Part shown: positions 21,739-32,609 of the stretch, piece by piece | Numbering within the stretch: position 1 is the stretch's first letter | Layout of the letters: every line of letters begins with the position of its first letter | NCBI RefSeq assembly: GCF_003286085.1 | Contig: NW_020825313.1 | Coordinates: 186,001-250,000 of the forward strand | From: Drosophila persimilis | Lineage: Eukaryota > Arthropoda > Insecta > Diptera > Drosophilidae | DNA length: 64,000 nt | Direction: 5' to 3' | Notes under the pieces: model-generated | Databases searched by the model: none | Seen by the model: only the letters and a program-made list of their open reading frames with translations | Told to the model about the DNA's origin: nothing | Made by a program: the position numbers and the translations under genes

Positions 21739-22332
21739 AGTTAAATATCCGCAACTCGATTTTAAGTTTTTTAACAAAGACTTTTATTTTACAACTTAAA
21801 TATCTTTATGTCACAAGATTTAAATGAATTCCCCGACTTGACTTTCGGTCTGCTTGTCTCAAACGGAACTGATCTCTCTGCTGCTGGCTAGTTTCCATGA
21901 GCCCTTCTCTTGGAACTCCCGACTCTGGCTTCGGGCGTTGCTTTCCTCGGCTGCATCTTCGTGTCGGTGGCGTACGTGCCTGGATCGATATTTGGGGATG
22001 CGTCGGCTTTGATGAAAGGCATCCACTGCTGGCGATCGGTGTTGCATTACATGACGGAGCTAGGAATGTGATACTCCTTGGTTTTATGTCTAGCTTTGAT
22101 TGGTCCTCATGAGTGGCGTGATTCTAAAGAATCGATTTCTCGAGAGTGGCGTGATTCTAATGTTGATGAAACAATGTGGTCCATTGTTTATATTATGGGG
22201 GCCCTAGCTTGGAGTATGGGAAGAAACAGTTATTGATTCTTGAGTGGGGTCCTGTTACTTGTGTGGATGGGGTGGATGAATTGTACATAAACATAATGTG
22301 TATGGGATGTGGGGAATTATGGATATGTCACT
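21739..22332 (-). repeat. 5' LTR of element B
   Basis: 594 bp, AGTGACATATCC to TTTAACT on the minus strand. It is almost identical to the C LTR at 50993-51587. It would hold promoter and polyadenylation signals. Its outer end is followed by ATATACATATG of the target. Confidence 0.87.
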
Positions 22333-24300
22333 ATATACATATGTACATACGGCTCTTGCCCTCTCGATTATGCTGATAAGACAAATATGTATGAAGCCGC
22401 TCCGCTGTTGGCGTAACCGGCAGCGCAGCTATGCGGTCTGAGTTATAAGAATAAATTCAATAAAGAGATATTCTAAAAACCGAACTCGAACGGCACAGAC
22501 GTGCCCGTGTTATAATTGAACAAGTGACATATTACAATAGTGTCCTCCAGTGACACAGCTAGGAGGCAAGACCGTGGTGAAGGCATGTTTGATTTCCCAC
22601 TTACCGGCCCAAAGACAACCCAGCCCAGCTCGGTTGCAGCCGCATACGCTCCCTGTCTGGCAAACCGTCTCGATCTAAGTGGAAATCCTAGATGTCCGTG
22701 ATCCAGTCCAATGAGTATCTTCGGCACTGCGTTGCTGTAGGGCCTCATTGGTAGGCTGGCATCCTTATCCACACCTTGAACATCTCGTTGGCGTAGAGTC
22801 TGCATAGGCAGGCTCAGGTTCGAAACGGAATACACGTTTCGCAACGCATGGCGAATTGGCTTGCCTGCTCCACTGATTTGCAGTCTTACCAAGCTGGTAA
22901 GCTCCCTGGAGGATCTACCTCCAAGCCACTGAATATTCAGATGTCGACGCTCACCTTGCACGCCCAGATCCTTTCTGAGGGAATCGTCGATCATCGTAAC
23001 AGATGATCCTTCATCCAAAAGTGCGTATGTATCCACCCGTCGGTTTTCTCCGTACAGCGTTACTGGCAGTATACGAAATAGTAGGCGGCCTCTTTCTGCG
23101 TCGACACAATTTAATATCCTCTGTGCGGGTGCATCCGCCTGCGGAGCCTCTCTGTCCAGGCTACGTCCAGAAACTGCTGTCTGCTGGTTTCGCTGGCTGC
23201 AGCCTTTCTCACCGCTTCGTTGCGGCGACATTCTGTGTTCGTTGTCCACATCATGTAGCAGACGGTGATGCCTCTTCCGGCATCCATTTACTTGACACTC
23301 TCCATGCGAATTGCAGGATCTAGTCATGTGACCACTTCGTAGGTATGAAAAGCATAGACGATGCCTCCTCATATACCTCAACCCCTCTGGTGTCGAAGCT
23401 CCGTTGAAGTCTCCGCAGCCTTTAACTGCACGTTGCCCTCCACAGTTTGGACAACCTCTGAGACGGCTGTCTTATCGCTCGCCTCGGTCTTGGTCGATGC
23501 TTGCATGTAGCAATCGACGCCTTGGTTCTTTCCCTTGGATGTCCACAATAGTACACACCACGTTAGCGTACTCTGTCAACCACGTACTAAAATGCATAAT
23601 AGTTGGGAAAGGTATAATCGTCGCAGCATGCGTTGCCCACTCCACTCGTTTGCTTGTAAGGATTTTGTCCACAAGTTCTTCCAGAAGGGTTGGGTTCCCC
23701 AAATTCTGATCTGCCCTAGCTGACTGCAAGAAGGCAGTGAGATTACTCACACGGGCTGCGAAGGGAATAATCTTCGCCAGGTTGTGCTCCGAAATATTGG
23801 GCACCTCTCGTATTCCACTCAGCTGGCTGCGTATAAGCTGCTCCGGTCGGTAGGATCCAGATATTGACGTTGTAGATGCCTACACCCGGCGGCACAACTC
23901 CACGCACTGACTGCGCTGTGCTGGTTGCACAAAATGGCGTAAAATATCTGCTACTCGCGAGCAGTGGTGGTCCGCTATAAGATGGCGGCTGCGAGCATGC
24001 TGTACTGCTCACTCCGACCCCGTTAGGTGGCACACCGCTACTTACAGACAATAACGGTCCACTCCAAAATGGCGTCAGCTGTGACGGTGTTACGGTATCG
24101 ATGGGCGCACTCACATTGTTCTGGGCTCTTGCCCTTTCCAGCTCCTTCTCTAACGCTGCAATTCTCTTCAAGAGATCCGGCATTATCGGTGGCTCGTTCT
24201 GATCACGTGCGGAGCCTCCAGCTGTGGTCCCAATACTTCTAGGTTGGGAAGCTTCCAAGTTGGTCGTAGTGGTCTGGCTAGGAATCAGCGGCGCCGACGT
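22333..24300 (-). mobile_element. BEL/Pao element, gag-protease part (left copy)
   Basis: The minus strand holds a BEL-type gag start, coiled region, zinc region and aspartic protease. At about 22560 the protease frame is followed by TGTCACTGGAGGACAC..., which could be the start of an LTR that B has been inserted into. RT and integrase are missing. If this reading is right, it is an internally deleted BEL element. The LTR reading is only a suggestion. Confidence 0.65.
22473..24258 (-). pseudogene. gag: BEL/Pao gag-protease (left copy, broken)
   Basis: The gag frame starts at 24258 (MEASQPRSIGTTAGG) with a charged helical segment (LLKRIAALEKELERARAQ). A shift near 23800 leads into MPNISEHNLAKIIPFAARVSNL...LEELVDKILTSKRVEWA, the BEL gag (DUF1759-like) core. 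A TAA at 23472 breaks it. Then comes a knuckle-like region: CFSYLRSGHMTRSC has Tyr where the second Cys is expected, followed by CQVNGCRKRHHRLLH. The protease has LLDEGSSVTMID (DUF1758-type, normally D-x-G-S). The last residues near 22473-22560 probably come from outside the protease. It would cleave Gag; it is inactive here because of the breaks. Confidence 0.75.
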
Positions 24301-24329
24301 AATATATCGTCGCGGTCATATTATCGTCG

Positions 24330-25440
24330 GACGACAATGTGTTTTTGGGGTCAGCCTAGTTTGGTCAATTTTCAGGGGTGTCCATATCGGTACCTTGTAC
24401 CTATTGATAAAGAGTTCTACCTCTTCCGCCCCCTCACGTATCTCTCTGAGTGTACGTTCCATTAGGGAGCTGAGGGTTGATGGACATACACCTGTAATAA
24501 GTATGCTTATCTGAATAAGCTGTTATTATTGGGGCCTTCCTTTCATATCTCTTGATGAGGTCGTCGACCACCAGATTCCACAGGAGGGGCGACATGACTC
24601 CACCCTGAGGTGTACCTCTGTGAGCGCCTTTTACCATGGAAGCGGTGGCCCACACCGATTACACCCGCTTACAATTTATGAGGTTCGCTTCTAGTCGCTT
24701 CTAGGCGACTAGCTACTAACGAGTGTAGTGCCGTCTCCACCGATTTTCCTATGGTGTAGGCATGTTGGTTTGTTGACATCAGTCCCCCTACCTCATTCCC
24801 GATGTGTAAATCCAGCTTTTCGAGTGTTTTTAGTAGAAAGGAGGTACGGCTTTTCGGTCTGTAACGCTTGGGACTCACATGGCTGCACTTTCTTGCCTTT
24901 GGGAGGAAGCCAACTCTAGAGGTTCTCCATTGGATTGGGATATAGCCCGTTCTTATACATGCAGAGTATATTGCGGAAAACCATAGGGAATTAGCGTTTT
25001 TGGGCCCCTGCATCATGGCTGGGAATATCCCGTCCAGTCCTGGTGCTTTTATGCCCGCAAAGGAGTCTATAGCACAATGGATCCTCTTAAAAGTTAACAA
25101 ATCTGTTGTGGGGTGTTGTTCCTCGGTTGCTAGATCCAGATACTTTTTGGTATCAGCGACCTCAGTGCATCCATGGAAATGCGCTTCCATTAGTGATGTT
25201 CGGACTTCTTCACTGCCCTCTGTCCACTGTCCGACATCTAGCTTTAATCGACTCTGTATGGTGGGCTGCTTTGAAAGCAGCTTCCGGAGCCTTGCGGTTT
25301 CAAGTACTTTCTCGACGTTGGAGCAGAAGGGCCTCCACGAGTGTTGCGGTCCTGTCATGTGCCGTGTAGCAGCAATTTGCCAGAAGACGCTTTTCCTCAT
25401 TCTTCAGCATCACTACCGTCATTTCATCAGTGCTGTAATA
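24330..25440 (-). pseudogene. LOA-like LINE reverse transcriptase fragment (left copy)
   Basis: The minus-strand frame 24669-25400 has RT motifs: SFAGIKAPGLDGIFPAM, SPKRYRPKSRTSFLLKTLEKL and NQHAYTIGKSVETALHSL. The next frame (24434-24655) continues with RGTPQGGVMSPLLWNLVVDDLI and AYSD where the F/YADD site belongs. A further frame adds LFINRYKVPIWTPLKI down to about 24330. These are typical of the LOA (Bilbo-like) group. The active site is damaged: AYSDK appears in place of YADD. There are at least two frameshifts. Endonuclease and RNase H ends are not present. Confidence 0.7.
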
Positions 25441-25480
25441 AGATATAAGATGTTGAGTAAAATAGGTTGTAATTTGAGGA

Positions 25481-25503
25481 CTTTAGTTCGGCACGAACTA
25501 AAG
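25481..25503. repeat. perfect 10-bp inverted repeat (left copy)
   Basis: CTTTAGTTCG, loop GCA, CGAACTAAAG. It lies between the LINE fragment and the DINE-like repeat. The right copy is at 54654-54676. It could be an element terminus or a hairpin in RNA. Confidence 0.5.
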
Positions 25504-25555
25504 CTACGTCTGCGGGCCCTTGCTCCATGACAATGAGAAGCTCCGCCTACGATAT

Positions 25556-26530
25556 TTATACCCGATACTCAAAATGACTATAGGGCTGTATTAGATTTGT
25601 GGTAAAAGTGGATGTGTGTAACGTCCAGAAGGAATCATTTCCGACCCCATAAAGTACATATATTCTTGATCAGCATCAATAGCGGAGTCGATTGAGGCCT
25701 ATCTGTCTGTCTGTCTGTCCGTCTGTCCGTCCGTCCGCCTGTCCGTCCCCTTCAGCGCCTAGTGCTTAAAGACTATAAGAGCTACAGCAACGATGTTTTG
25801 GATCTAGACTTCTGTGATATGTCACTGCTACCAGAATATTTAAAAACTTTGCCCCGCCCCCTTCCGCCCCCACAAAGGGCGAAAATCTGTGGCATCCACA
25901 ATTTTAAAGATACGAGAAAACTAAAAACGCAGAATCGTAGAAGATGACTATATCTTCTTGAGTGCAGAATCTGAAACAGATGGTATAATTATTATAGCCA
26001 GAATCAAGAAAACAATTTCATTCGTTCTCGCTGTGTCTCTCTCTAACACACAGGTTTCATGGTCGGTTTTGCCAATTGCAAAATATGAGTTCAAGGAACT
26101 CAGAACCTATAAAAGCCAGAGCAACCAAATTTGGTATTCACACTCCTGTGATATCGGACCTTGACCATTTTATGTCAAAATTTCGCCAGACCCCCTTCCG
26201 CCCCCGCAAAGGACGAAAATCTGAGGCATCCACAATATTGCAGATTCGAGAAAACTTAAAACGCAGAATCATAGATAATGATCATATCTATCAGATTGCT
26301 GAATCTGGATCAGATCAGATCATTTTTATAGCCAAAAGGAACAAATCAATTTTCAGTGGCTTTTTAGCGTCCGACGTCACGCTCAGACTGATTTTCTGTC
26401 TCTCTCGCACGCACTCTTTGTCGTGTCGTTTAATATTAGCGGCGTCTGCCGGAGGAGAGTCATACTGACCAAGTATCGGGTATTGATGTAGAGTTGCGGT
26501 GTCTGCAGCAACTCACAACATTCCCCCTCG
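25556..26530 (+). repeat. DINE-1/INE-1-like repeat (left copy)
   Basis: It starts TTATACCCGATACTCAAAATG and ends CTCACAACATTCCCCCTCG. These are the same two ends as the insert in A env. A GTCTGTCC-type tetranucleotide run lies at about 25702-25746. A short GAGTTGC/GCAACTC hairpin lies near the right end. It is about 200 bp longer than the copy in A. Short open frames inside it show no recognisable protein. It separates the LINE fragment from the 3' end of element E. Confidence 0.6.
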
Positions 26531-26539
26531 TTTTTTATT

Positions 26540-27560
26540 TTTATTTATTAATCTTTTTTAGCCTATCCTTATGAACTTTTTGTTCCTTATCTTTCTTATT
26601 CTTTGTAATTATATTATTATTGTTTTCTATACCAACGACCTCAAAAGGTCCTATATAAGAGGGTTCTAATTTATGACCTGTTTCATTTTTTAAGTAAACT
26701 TAGTCTCCTATTTCTATTTTAAAATCGGATACTTTCTTATCATTTATTTCTTTTTGATTAATCTTATGTTTTTCTAAAAGTATTCTTCGCTCTTTTATAC
26801 GCGTTTTCTAGTCTATACTTAACTTCTTTAGAATATTCTTCTATATTATATATAGGCTCTATGATAAAGTTAAATTGTATTGGTAAGTTATTTTGCCTTC
26901 CAAATACTAGTTCATATGGACAATAATTATGAGTTACTGATAGTGTTGTGTTAAAACAATACACGAAATATTTTAACCATACGTCCCAGTCAGTTTTATC
27001 TACTGATATATATGAACGAATGTACTCATTGAATGTCCTATGACTTCTTTCAACGGTACCTAATGTCTGGTGGTGGTGTGCTGTAGACGCGATGTTGTCT
27101 ATTTTTAAATATTTGCACAAGTCAGTTATAATGGAATTTTTGTATTCTTTTCACATGTCCGTAATGAACGTCTTCATTGGACCGTACTTCAGTATAAAAG
27201 ATTCGAATATGGCTTTTGCGACAGTTGTTACACTTTTGTTTGCAACTGGAATTGCTACTAAATACTTTGTCAAATCACATATTAAAGTGATTGCGTATTC
27301 ATTCCCATTTTCTGAACGTGGTAGTGGACCAATTGTGTCTACTATCACTTTGTCAAAAGCATATTGTGGTGTTTCGGTTAGTATCATAGGTGATCTGGTG
27401 TGTTTCGTCGTTTTTGACGTCAGGCATTTTGGACATTTATCTATGTACCTCTTTTACATGTTTAGTCATGTAGTCATGTTTATATTCCAATAATATTGTC
27501 TCTTTATTTTTGCTAGCGTTTTATTTATGCCTGTATGACCTCCTTGAATTGGATCGTCAT
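26540..27560 (-). pseudogene. pol: 412-like integrase of E (left copy)
   Basis: The catalytic motifs are Asp in VDTIGPLPRSENGNEYA (27310-27350), Asp in FITDM (~27155) and Glu in TVERSHRTFNEYI (~27050). A TGA directly after FITDM splits the core. A frameshift near 26770 and a stop cut the C-terminal part, which ends KKINK near 26545. The zinc region near 27430-27480 (CPKCLTSKTTKH) also holds stops. The left copy has Gly where the right copy has Glu in the SENGNEYA stretch. Confidence 0.75.
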
Positions 27561-27639
27561 GGAATATAGACAATATTCGTTTTTTTTTTCTTTTTCATTA
27601 TTTATTTGGGTCACCGGCTTGAGTAGCGCTACTCTTAAT

Positions 27640-29256
27640 GATTTTAAATTTTCATGCCACTTTTAGTTGGCTGATTTTAGATACACCGGCTTGTCATTCA
27701 AGCCTTTGGAAAAACTGACCTAAGTCGAGAATTCCATTGGAGTACAAATCGCTAAGATTAATTCTCGTCATTTGTGATGACTTCGTATACGTTGGGCCTA
27801 GAAGCTTTTTCAAGACTTTGCTTTGGCAATAGTTCTTGTTTATTTCCTGCGCAGGAATTGTTTTGTCTACTTTGTTGCCTGGTAATGACTTTCAGGACTT
27901 TTCTATTCATGTCAATTAGGTCGGATATTGTTATCCTTGACAAGGCATCTGCCACAAAATTGTCTTTCCCTCTCAGATACTCTACTGTAAAATCATATTC
28001 TTCTAACTCGAGTCGCATGCGTGTTAATTTTGAACTTGGGTATACTATAGAAAATAAATATGTTAAAGGTCTGTGATCTGTTTTAACTGTAAAGTGTTTG
28101 CCATATATATATGGTCGAAAATGTGTTATTGTCCAATGTATTGCTGCTAGTTCTTGTTTTTCACCTTTAGTGAATGCTCTTGATGCATATGCAACTGGGA
28201 GTTGGAGTCCATTTTAGTTTTGAGTGATTATGTGATTATGCAAACTTCTTTGCTAAAATCTGGGTACTGTAATAAATTTGGCTCAACAAGTTTATTTTGT
28301 AGGTACTGGAATGCTTTTTCACACTCTGTTGTCCATTTAAATGGGACATTCTTTTTACATAAACTTGTTATGTGCCGTGAATATTCGGCGAAGTTTTTTA
28401 TAAAACGTCTATAATAATTGCAAAATGCAACGAATCTTTTAGCGCTGTCTGCGTCCGTAGGGACAGGATAATTATTGATGACGTCAAATTTTTTGTCATC
28501 TGGTAAGATTCCTTTATCTGTGCATCTGTGACCTAGAAACGTCACCTCGTGCATAAAAAATTAACATTTTTCTGGATGTAATTTCAGATTGTGTTTTCTA
28601 CAAAGTTTGAAAACATCTGTTAAATTTTTAATCATATGTTGTTCAGAACAACCAATAACGATTAAATCATCAATGTAAAGGAAATCTTGTGTATGCTCAA
28701 GGCCTGAGAAAGCTATTGTCACCATTCTCTGAAATGAATTAGGCGCTTTTTTTAAACCAAATGGTAATCGCGTGAAGCGATATGAACCATTACTTGTTGA
28801 AAAAGACGTTATATTTCTTGAGTTTTCCTCAAGTTCGATTTGGTGGAAGCCTGACATTAGATCAAGGCATGAAAAATAATTAGCTCGACCCAATTGATCA
28901 AGAATATCGTCAATTTTTGGGAGTGGAAACTTATCGGACAGCAATTTTTTATTTATTTGCCGATAGTCAATTACTAATCGCAATTTATTCTCTTTAGAAC
29001 CCGGAAGGGCTTTCTGTGGGACTAATAAAAGTGGGCTATTATAGGGTGAAACAGACGGTTCAACAATATTTTGTTCGATCAACTTTCCAACTTGATGCTG
29101 GATTTCTTCTATTTGGCTTTGCGGACATCGATATGGTTCATCATCCTTAAGTCTCAGTTTTTGCTTATAGAAATTGTTCCTTGTGATTGGTTCGCTTTCA
29201 AGTCCGAGCACACCGCTAGACTGGGTGCATATTTCTTCAAGTTGTTTCTTAAACAA
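27640..29256 (-). pseudogene. pol: 412-like RT-RNase H of E (left copy)
   Basis: RT is open from 29256 to 28561, with VIDYRQINKKLL, LDLMSGFHQIEL, RFTRLPFGLKKAP and the active site YIDD. A TAA at 28561 splits it, and the same frame continues MHEVTFLGHRCTDKGIL to 28228. The early RNase H part (the first catalytic Asp region) is deleted after DFSKEVCIIT, and the frame changes. KTDHRPL-type sequence and VEYLRGKDNFVADALSR follow (28090-27900). The left copy has Asp in HTQDFLYIDD, where the right copy has Ala. The deletion removes RNase H function. Confidence 0.75.
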
Positions 29257-29316
29257 AGTTGGAAAATTTTTCTTAAATGTATTAATTACAGACTCTTTTC
29301 TATTGTCTTTGAGATT

Positions 29317-29886
29317 TTAAACGACCTCGTAGTTCGAAAGTGATTCAAATTTTATATTATTAATGCTTACTATTTGGCATGTATCTGTTGTATTTAAGAA
29401 TCGGACGAAGGCATTCTGGGCTGTTGCAATCGTGTTTGCAACATAAACACCCTGTTTATTTTCCTGATTGGGAATTAAAATGTTTTCTTCTGCTGAAGAC
29501 AACTCTATTTTGCGTATCACTTGGGATCTTGCTGGAAGAAGTGCTGAATTAGTACCAGAACTAAATGTTATTCGAACATAGATAGGATACTTTAGGTTTT
29601 GCGGTCTAATTATAAACCAATCCTCGGAACTATTATAATCTAATTGGCAATTAAATGTTTTTATGAAATCTAATCCCATTATTCCATCGCAAGGGATTGC
29701 GAAATCTGGATGAAATTTGTATGAAATAATGTATTTGTCTGTTTGGAGTTCAATTGAGGCTAGTCCTTTGGAGTTTATTACTCCTTCACCTATGCCTCGA
29801 ATGTCTATAATTCTATTGATTTGGATGTCGTGAAAGACATCAGAATTTTCTTTTATAATTGAAATATCTGCACCTGTATCGATCAA
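29317..29886 (-). pseudogene. pol: 412-like aspartic protease and linker of E (left copy)
   Basis: It begins at the active-site motif MIDTGADISIIKE, so the Met is inside the protease and not a true start. Protease features include the flap region and CDGIMGLDFIKTFNCQLDY. The frame is the same as RT but is closed by a TAA at 29317-29319, 60 bases before the RT open stretch. It would mature Gag and Pol. Confidence 0.72.
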
Positions 29887-29949
29887 AAATTTTATCTTTT
29901 TATTTGTTGCTACATTTTTGAATGATACGAAATTGTTGAGACTTAAGTT

Positions 29950-31167
29950 AGCAGTATATATTTGATTATTTACTCTTGAGTATCTAGAGGTGTCTGGGAG
30001 TTTTCCGAACTATTTTGGGCCATTCGAACATTATTGTTGTTGTTCTAATTGTTTCTATTTTGGTTATTGCCTCGGTTGTAATTATTCCTACCTCTGTTAT
30101 AACTTCGTCCACCTCTATAGTTGTTTCTGTTATTGTTGTAACAATTGTTATTGTTATAGGAATTGTAGTTACCGCGGCCATTGCCTCTACCTCTTTGCGG
30201 TGGGTAACTACCTCCTCTATTGTTGCGGCCTCGTTGAAATAATATTGCACTAGAACTTTCAGTCATTTCTGTGCTACAATGGATGTATTTACCCATTACA
30301 GCATTGAAACTAACGAAGTTACCTGCTTCTAATATCATTTTCAACTTTTCATGAATTTTTCATGAGAATTTTTCTGTTCGGGGTCTAAACCATCATCAAT
30401 ATATGATGCTTCCAATTGCTTTCGCAAATTTTCGAGTTCCGTTGTATATTGTGATGCTGTTTTGCCCTTTTGTTTAGTATTTGCCAATTTAGCTTATAGT
30501 ACGTCAGAATATTCTCCTTTTACGTTACGTTTCAGCTTGGTAATGATTCCGGATATAGTAGTTTCGTCTTGTACTTTGTACAAAATTGTGCCGGTTATTT
30601 TGGATTTAATAAACTCAACTACTATATCTTCTTGGTTTCCTTTGGTTCTTTCCACAATGCACAAAGCAGTTAGAAATCTGTTTAGTGATAGTTTTTTACC
30701 ATCAAATTCAGGGACGGAAGAGGAAACCTGCTTCAAATATTCCCTATCTAAGGTTACTTGGTTAGTCATCGTAATTTCTGTATTTTCCTGGAGCTTTTCA
30801 ATATCACTATCTGAATTGATTGTTGGTTTAGATTCATCTAAATCTTGTAACTGGTTCTCGTCGAATTCAGCTAGCTGATTTTGATTTTCTGGGATTGTTA
30901 TTACAAAACTCCGTCTAATACCAATGTTATGTAATCTTGTTTTTAATAATGTTATAATTTTCTGACATTGATTTTTATGCTCCTGGTCAATTTAGCATTG
31001 ACTTGGTTTATTGTTATTACTATGTTATTGTATTGAGCTGTTAGTATTTGCGCGTGATGTATCAACGTATCTGATCTTTTTGTTTTGTCAGAATTGATAC
31101 ATTTTTGTGAATTCTCGAATTTGTCTTTATAATCATTTATTTTTCTCGCTAATGCATTCCATTCCAT
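29950..31167 (-). pseudogene. gag: 412-like gag of E (left copy, three frames)
   Basis: It starts MEWNALARKINDYKDKFE at 31167, like gag of H. It then breaks (30952). The capsid core appears at 30769-30494 (MTNQVTLDREYLKQVSSSVPEF, VEFIKSKITGTIL). The Arg-Gly-Asn-rich tail (RGRNNRGGSYPPQRGRGNGRGNY) is in a third frame at 30344-30045. At least two frameshifts are present. RG boxes replace zinc knuckles for RNA binding. Confidence 0.72.
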
Positions 31168-31189
31168 TGTTCGATGGATACTGGAGTTC

Positions 31190-31465
31190 TTAGAGGTGTA
31201 AGCGCAGCATCAATATGGTTGTGGTACCTAGTATTGCATGTGTTTCACTGATTATTTTGATCATTACGTAAGGTAATGTACTCAATACCATGGCCTTTTC
31301 AGTTTTTGAACAATTGATTAAAGGGCTTGCGATTCTTTGGAAGGTTTCTATATATTCATTCTCGAATTCAACTATTTTGATGAATTCGCGATGTTTTTGC
31401 AATATTCGCAATGCATTTACTCTAAAATTTGGTTCGTTATTATAGATTTCGTTTATTTTGTCCAT
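31190..31465 (-). CDS. small ORF 2 of 412-like element E (left copy)
   Basis: A 91-codon frame, MDKINEIYNNEPNFRVNALRI, mostly helical by composition, with a hydrophobic stretch near residues 60-80 (MVLSTLPYVMIKIISETHAIL). It ends 4 bases before the next small ORF's stop region and 22 bases from gag. Both E copies keep it open. Element H lacks it; only ~140 bases separate the H membrane ORF from gag. 412-group elements are known to carry two short ORFs before gag. The function is unknown. Confidence 0.5.
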   Translation of the reverse strand: MDKINEIYNNEPNFRVNALRILQKHREFIKIVEFENEYIETFQRIASPLINCSKTEKAMVLSTLPYVMIKIISETHAILGTTTILMLRLHL

Positions 31466-31469
31466 AATT

Positions 31470-31733
31470 TTAAACCATATCTAAATTAACTGCTCTACTT
31501 GCATATTTTTTCTTTACGCACTTATTGTGCAACTTATATAGCTTAGGTAGTGCATTTGCTAGCAACAACACAACAATCATTGTAAGCATAAATGTTATTA
31601 CCTTTAAGTCGACTGATGCAGTTTCGACATTGTTAATTACGTTTGCGGTTGAGTCCGCTAATTTAGACTCGTGGTCCAACATCTTTCCTACTTCTGATAT
31701 ATTATCCTCTTTTGGGGTAGAATTTGAACGCAT
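31470..31733 (-). CDS. small membrane-protein ORF of 412-like element E (left copy)
   Basis: An 87-codon intact frame with one hydrophobic segment (LKVITFMLTMIVVLLLANAL, residues ~43-62) and a basic tail (KLYKLHNKCVKKKYASR). It is homologous to 3233-3502 of H: STANVIN before the membrane and LYKLHN-C-KK after it are shared. The two E copies differ by one residue (Thr/Ile near residue 6). Probably a single-pass membrane protein of unknown role. Confidence 0.55.
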   Translation of the reverse strand: MRSNSTPKEDNISEVGKMLDHESKLADSTANVINNVETASVDLKVITFMLTMIVVLLLANALPKLYKLHNKCVKKKYASRAVNLDMV

Positions 31734-31739
31734 TTAACT

Positions 31740-32593
31740 TTAAATTCTTGTTTTTTTTTTTTTTTTTTGTAAAAAGAATATATATACATATTGTATTAAA
31801 TGTAATTATTTATAAATTTTTTTTTTTGAGAAGGAAATATTGTTTTCAATTTGTTTGTGTTGGTAATTACTTAAAAAGTTGTCTTTTCATTTTATATCAG
31901 TTTATTCCTATTCGATCAACGCAGTGATCTCCTGTCTAATGTTTCGTATGGCTTCACAGGCCATACTCTATTACAAGCAACGCAATTATCGCTCAGTATG
32001 ACAAAGGGTTCTTTTACATTTCATTGGTTTTTTTTTTACAATTTATTTTTTTATTATATTTTTCGTTCGGAGGTGCTTGTGCCGGTCTTCTTACAGGCGG
32101 TTGGGGCGCCGGTGCTGGTCTTCTTACAGGCGGTTGGGGCGCCGGTGCTGGTCTCCTTGCAACATGTGTATTTGCAGTGCGCCGACTCCAGTGGTCCAGG
32201 GCAGTCTGTTGGGCATCTTGGTTCCGGTTTTGTTATTATGTGCTTCTTCTATATAGTCGCTTAGGATACGTATGAGTTTATTATTTGTATGTTTTTATTA
32301 GATGTTTCAGTTGTAGTGGTTGAGCTTTTTTTTTGTTCTTGCTGAATCGACTCGATATTGCCTTATTGCCTGTTTCCCACCTAATTGTTGTGTTGGGGTC
32401 AAATAGCAGTTTTAATAACTCGGCTTTCCTATTTTTGAGCCGTTTGTTTACTCCACTGCGCCTTTTTGTTTGGCATTGCTCATCACCTCTACTCACTCAG
32501 TACGTATTCCAGGCTTTCCAATTCCGGTCCGTTGCTGCTTATGTTGTTTGCTGCTGCTGATGTTTTTTTTTTTTCCTTAACATGTTCGTGACA
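31740..32593 (-). other. leader of element E (left copy)
   Basis: It contains poly-T (poly-A on the minus strand) runs, a 33-bp unit repeated directly twice at about 32083-32148 (CTTACAGGCGGTTGGGGCGCC inside each unit), and segments matching the H leader in order. Short frames such as 32281-32496 are not conserved in H, so I call no gene. Confidence 0.6.
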
Positions 32594-32609
32594 CTTGTCA
32601 CGGTCGCCA
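32594..32609 (-). promoter_or_regulatory. primer binding site of element E (left copy)
   Basis: The minus strand reads TGGCGACCGTGACA directly after the LTR end CTACA. This is the tRNA-Arg-type site of 412/mdg1. An inverted repeat CGTGACAAGTGTCACG overlaps it. Confidence 0.8.

Larger units (their letters stand above)
16592..22332 (-). mobile_element. 17.6/297-like errantivirus B, 3'-deleted, tail-to-tail with A
   Basis: From high to low coordinate: full 5' LTR, primer site, gag, protease-RT, RpS9 retrocopy, rest of RT/RNase H, integrase. Env and nearly all of the 3' LTR are gone. Its 5' flank (ATATAC, then BEL sequence) is identical to that of C at 51588, so B and C are copies of one insertion event. 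It belongs to the same family as A. Confidence 0.87.

Noticed and set aside
25702..25746. GTCTGTCC-type repeat array as a CRISPR-like or satellite array.
   Set aside because: It is a 4-bp microsatellite inside the DINE-like repeat and has no spacers.
26516..26535. Polypurine tract and LTR start (GAGGGGGAA then TGTTGTGAG) as the 3' LTR of element E.
   Set aside because: E's 5' LTR starts TGTAGTATGTTG and does not resemble it. The same GAGGG...GTTGTGAG end occurs in the insert in A env, so it belongs to the DINE-like repeat.
32083..32148. The twice-repeated 33-bp unit in the E leader as a minisatellite locus.
   Set aside because: There are only two units and both are within the retroelement leader, so it is not an independent array.
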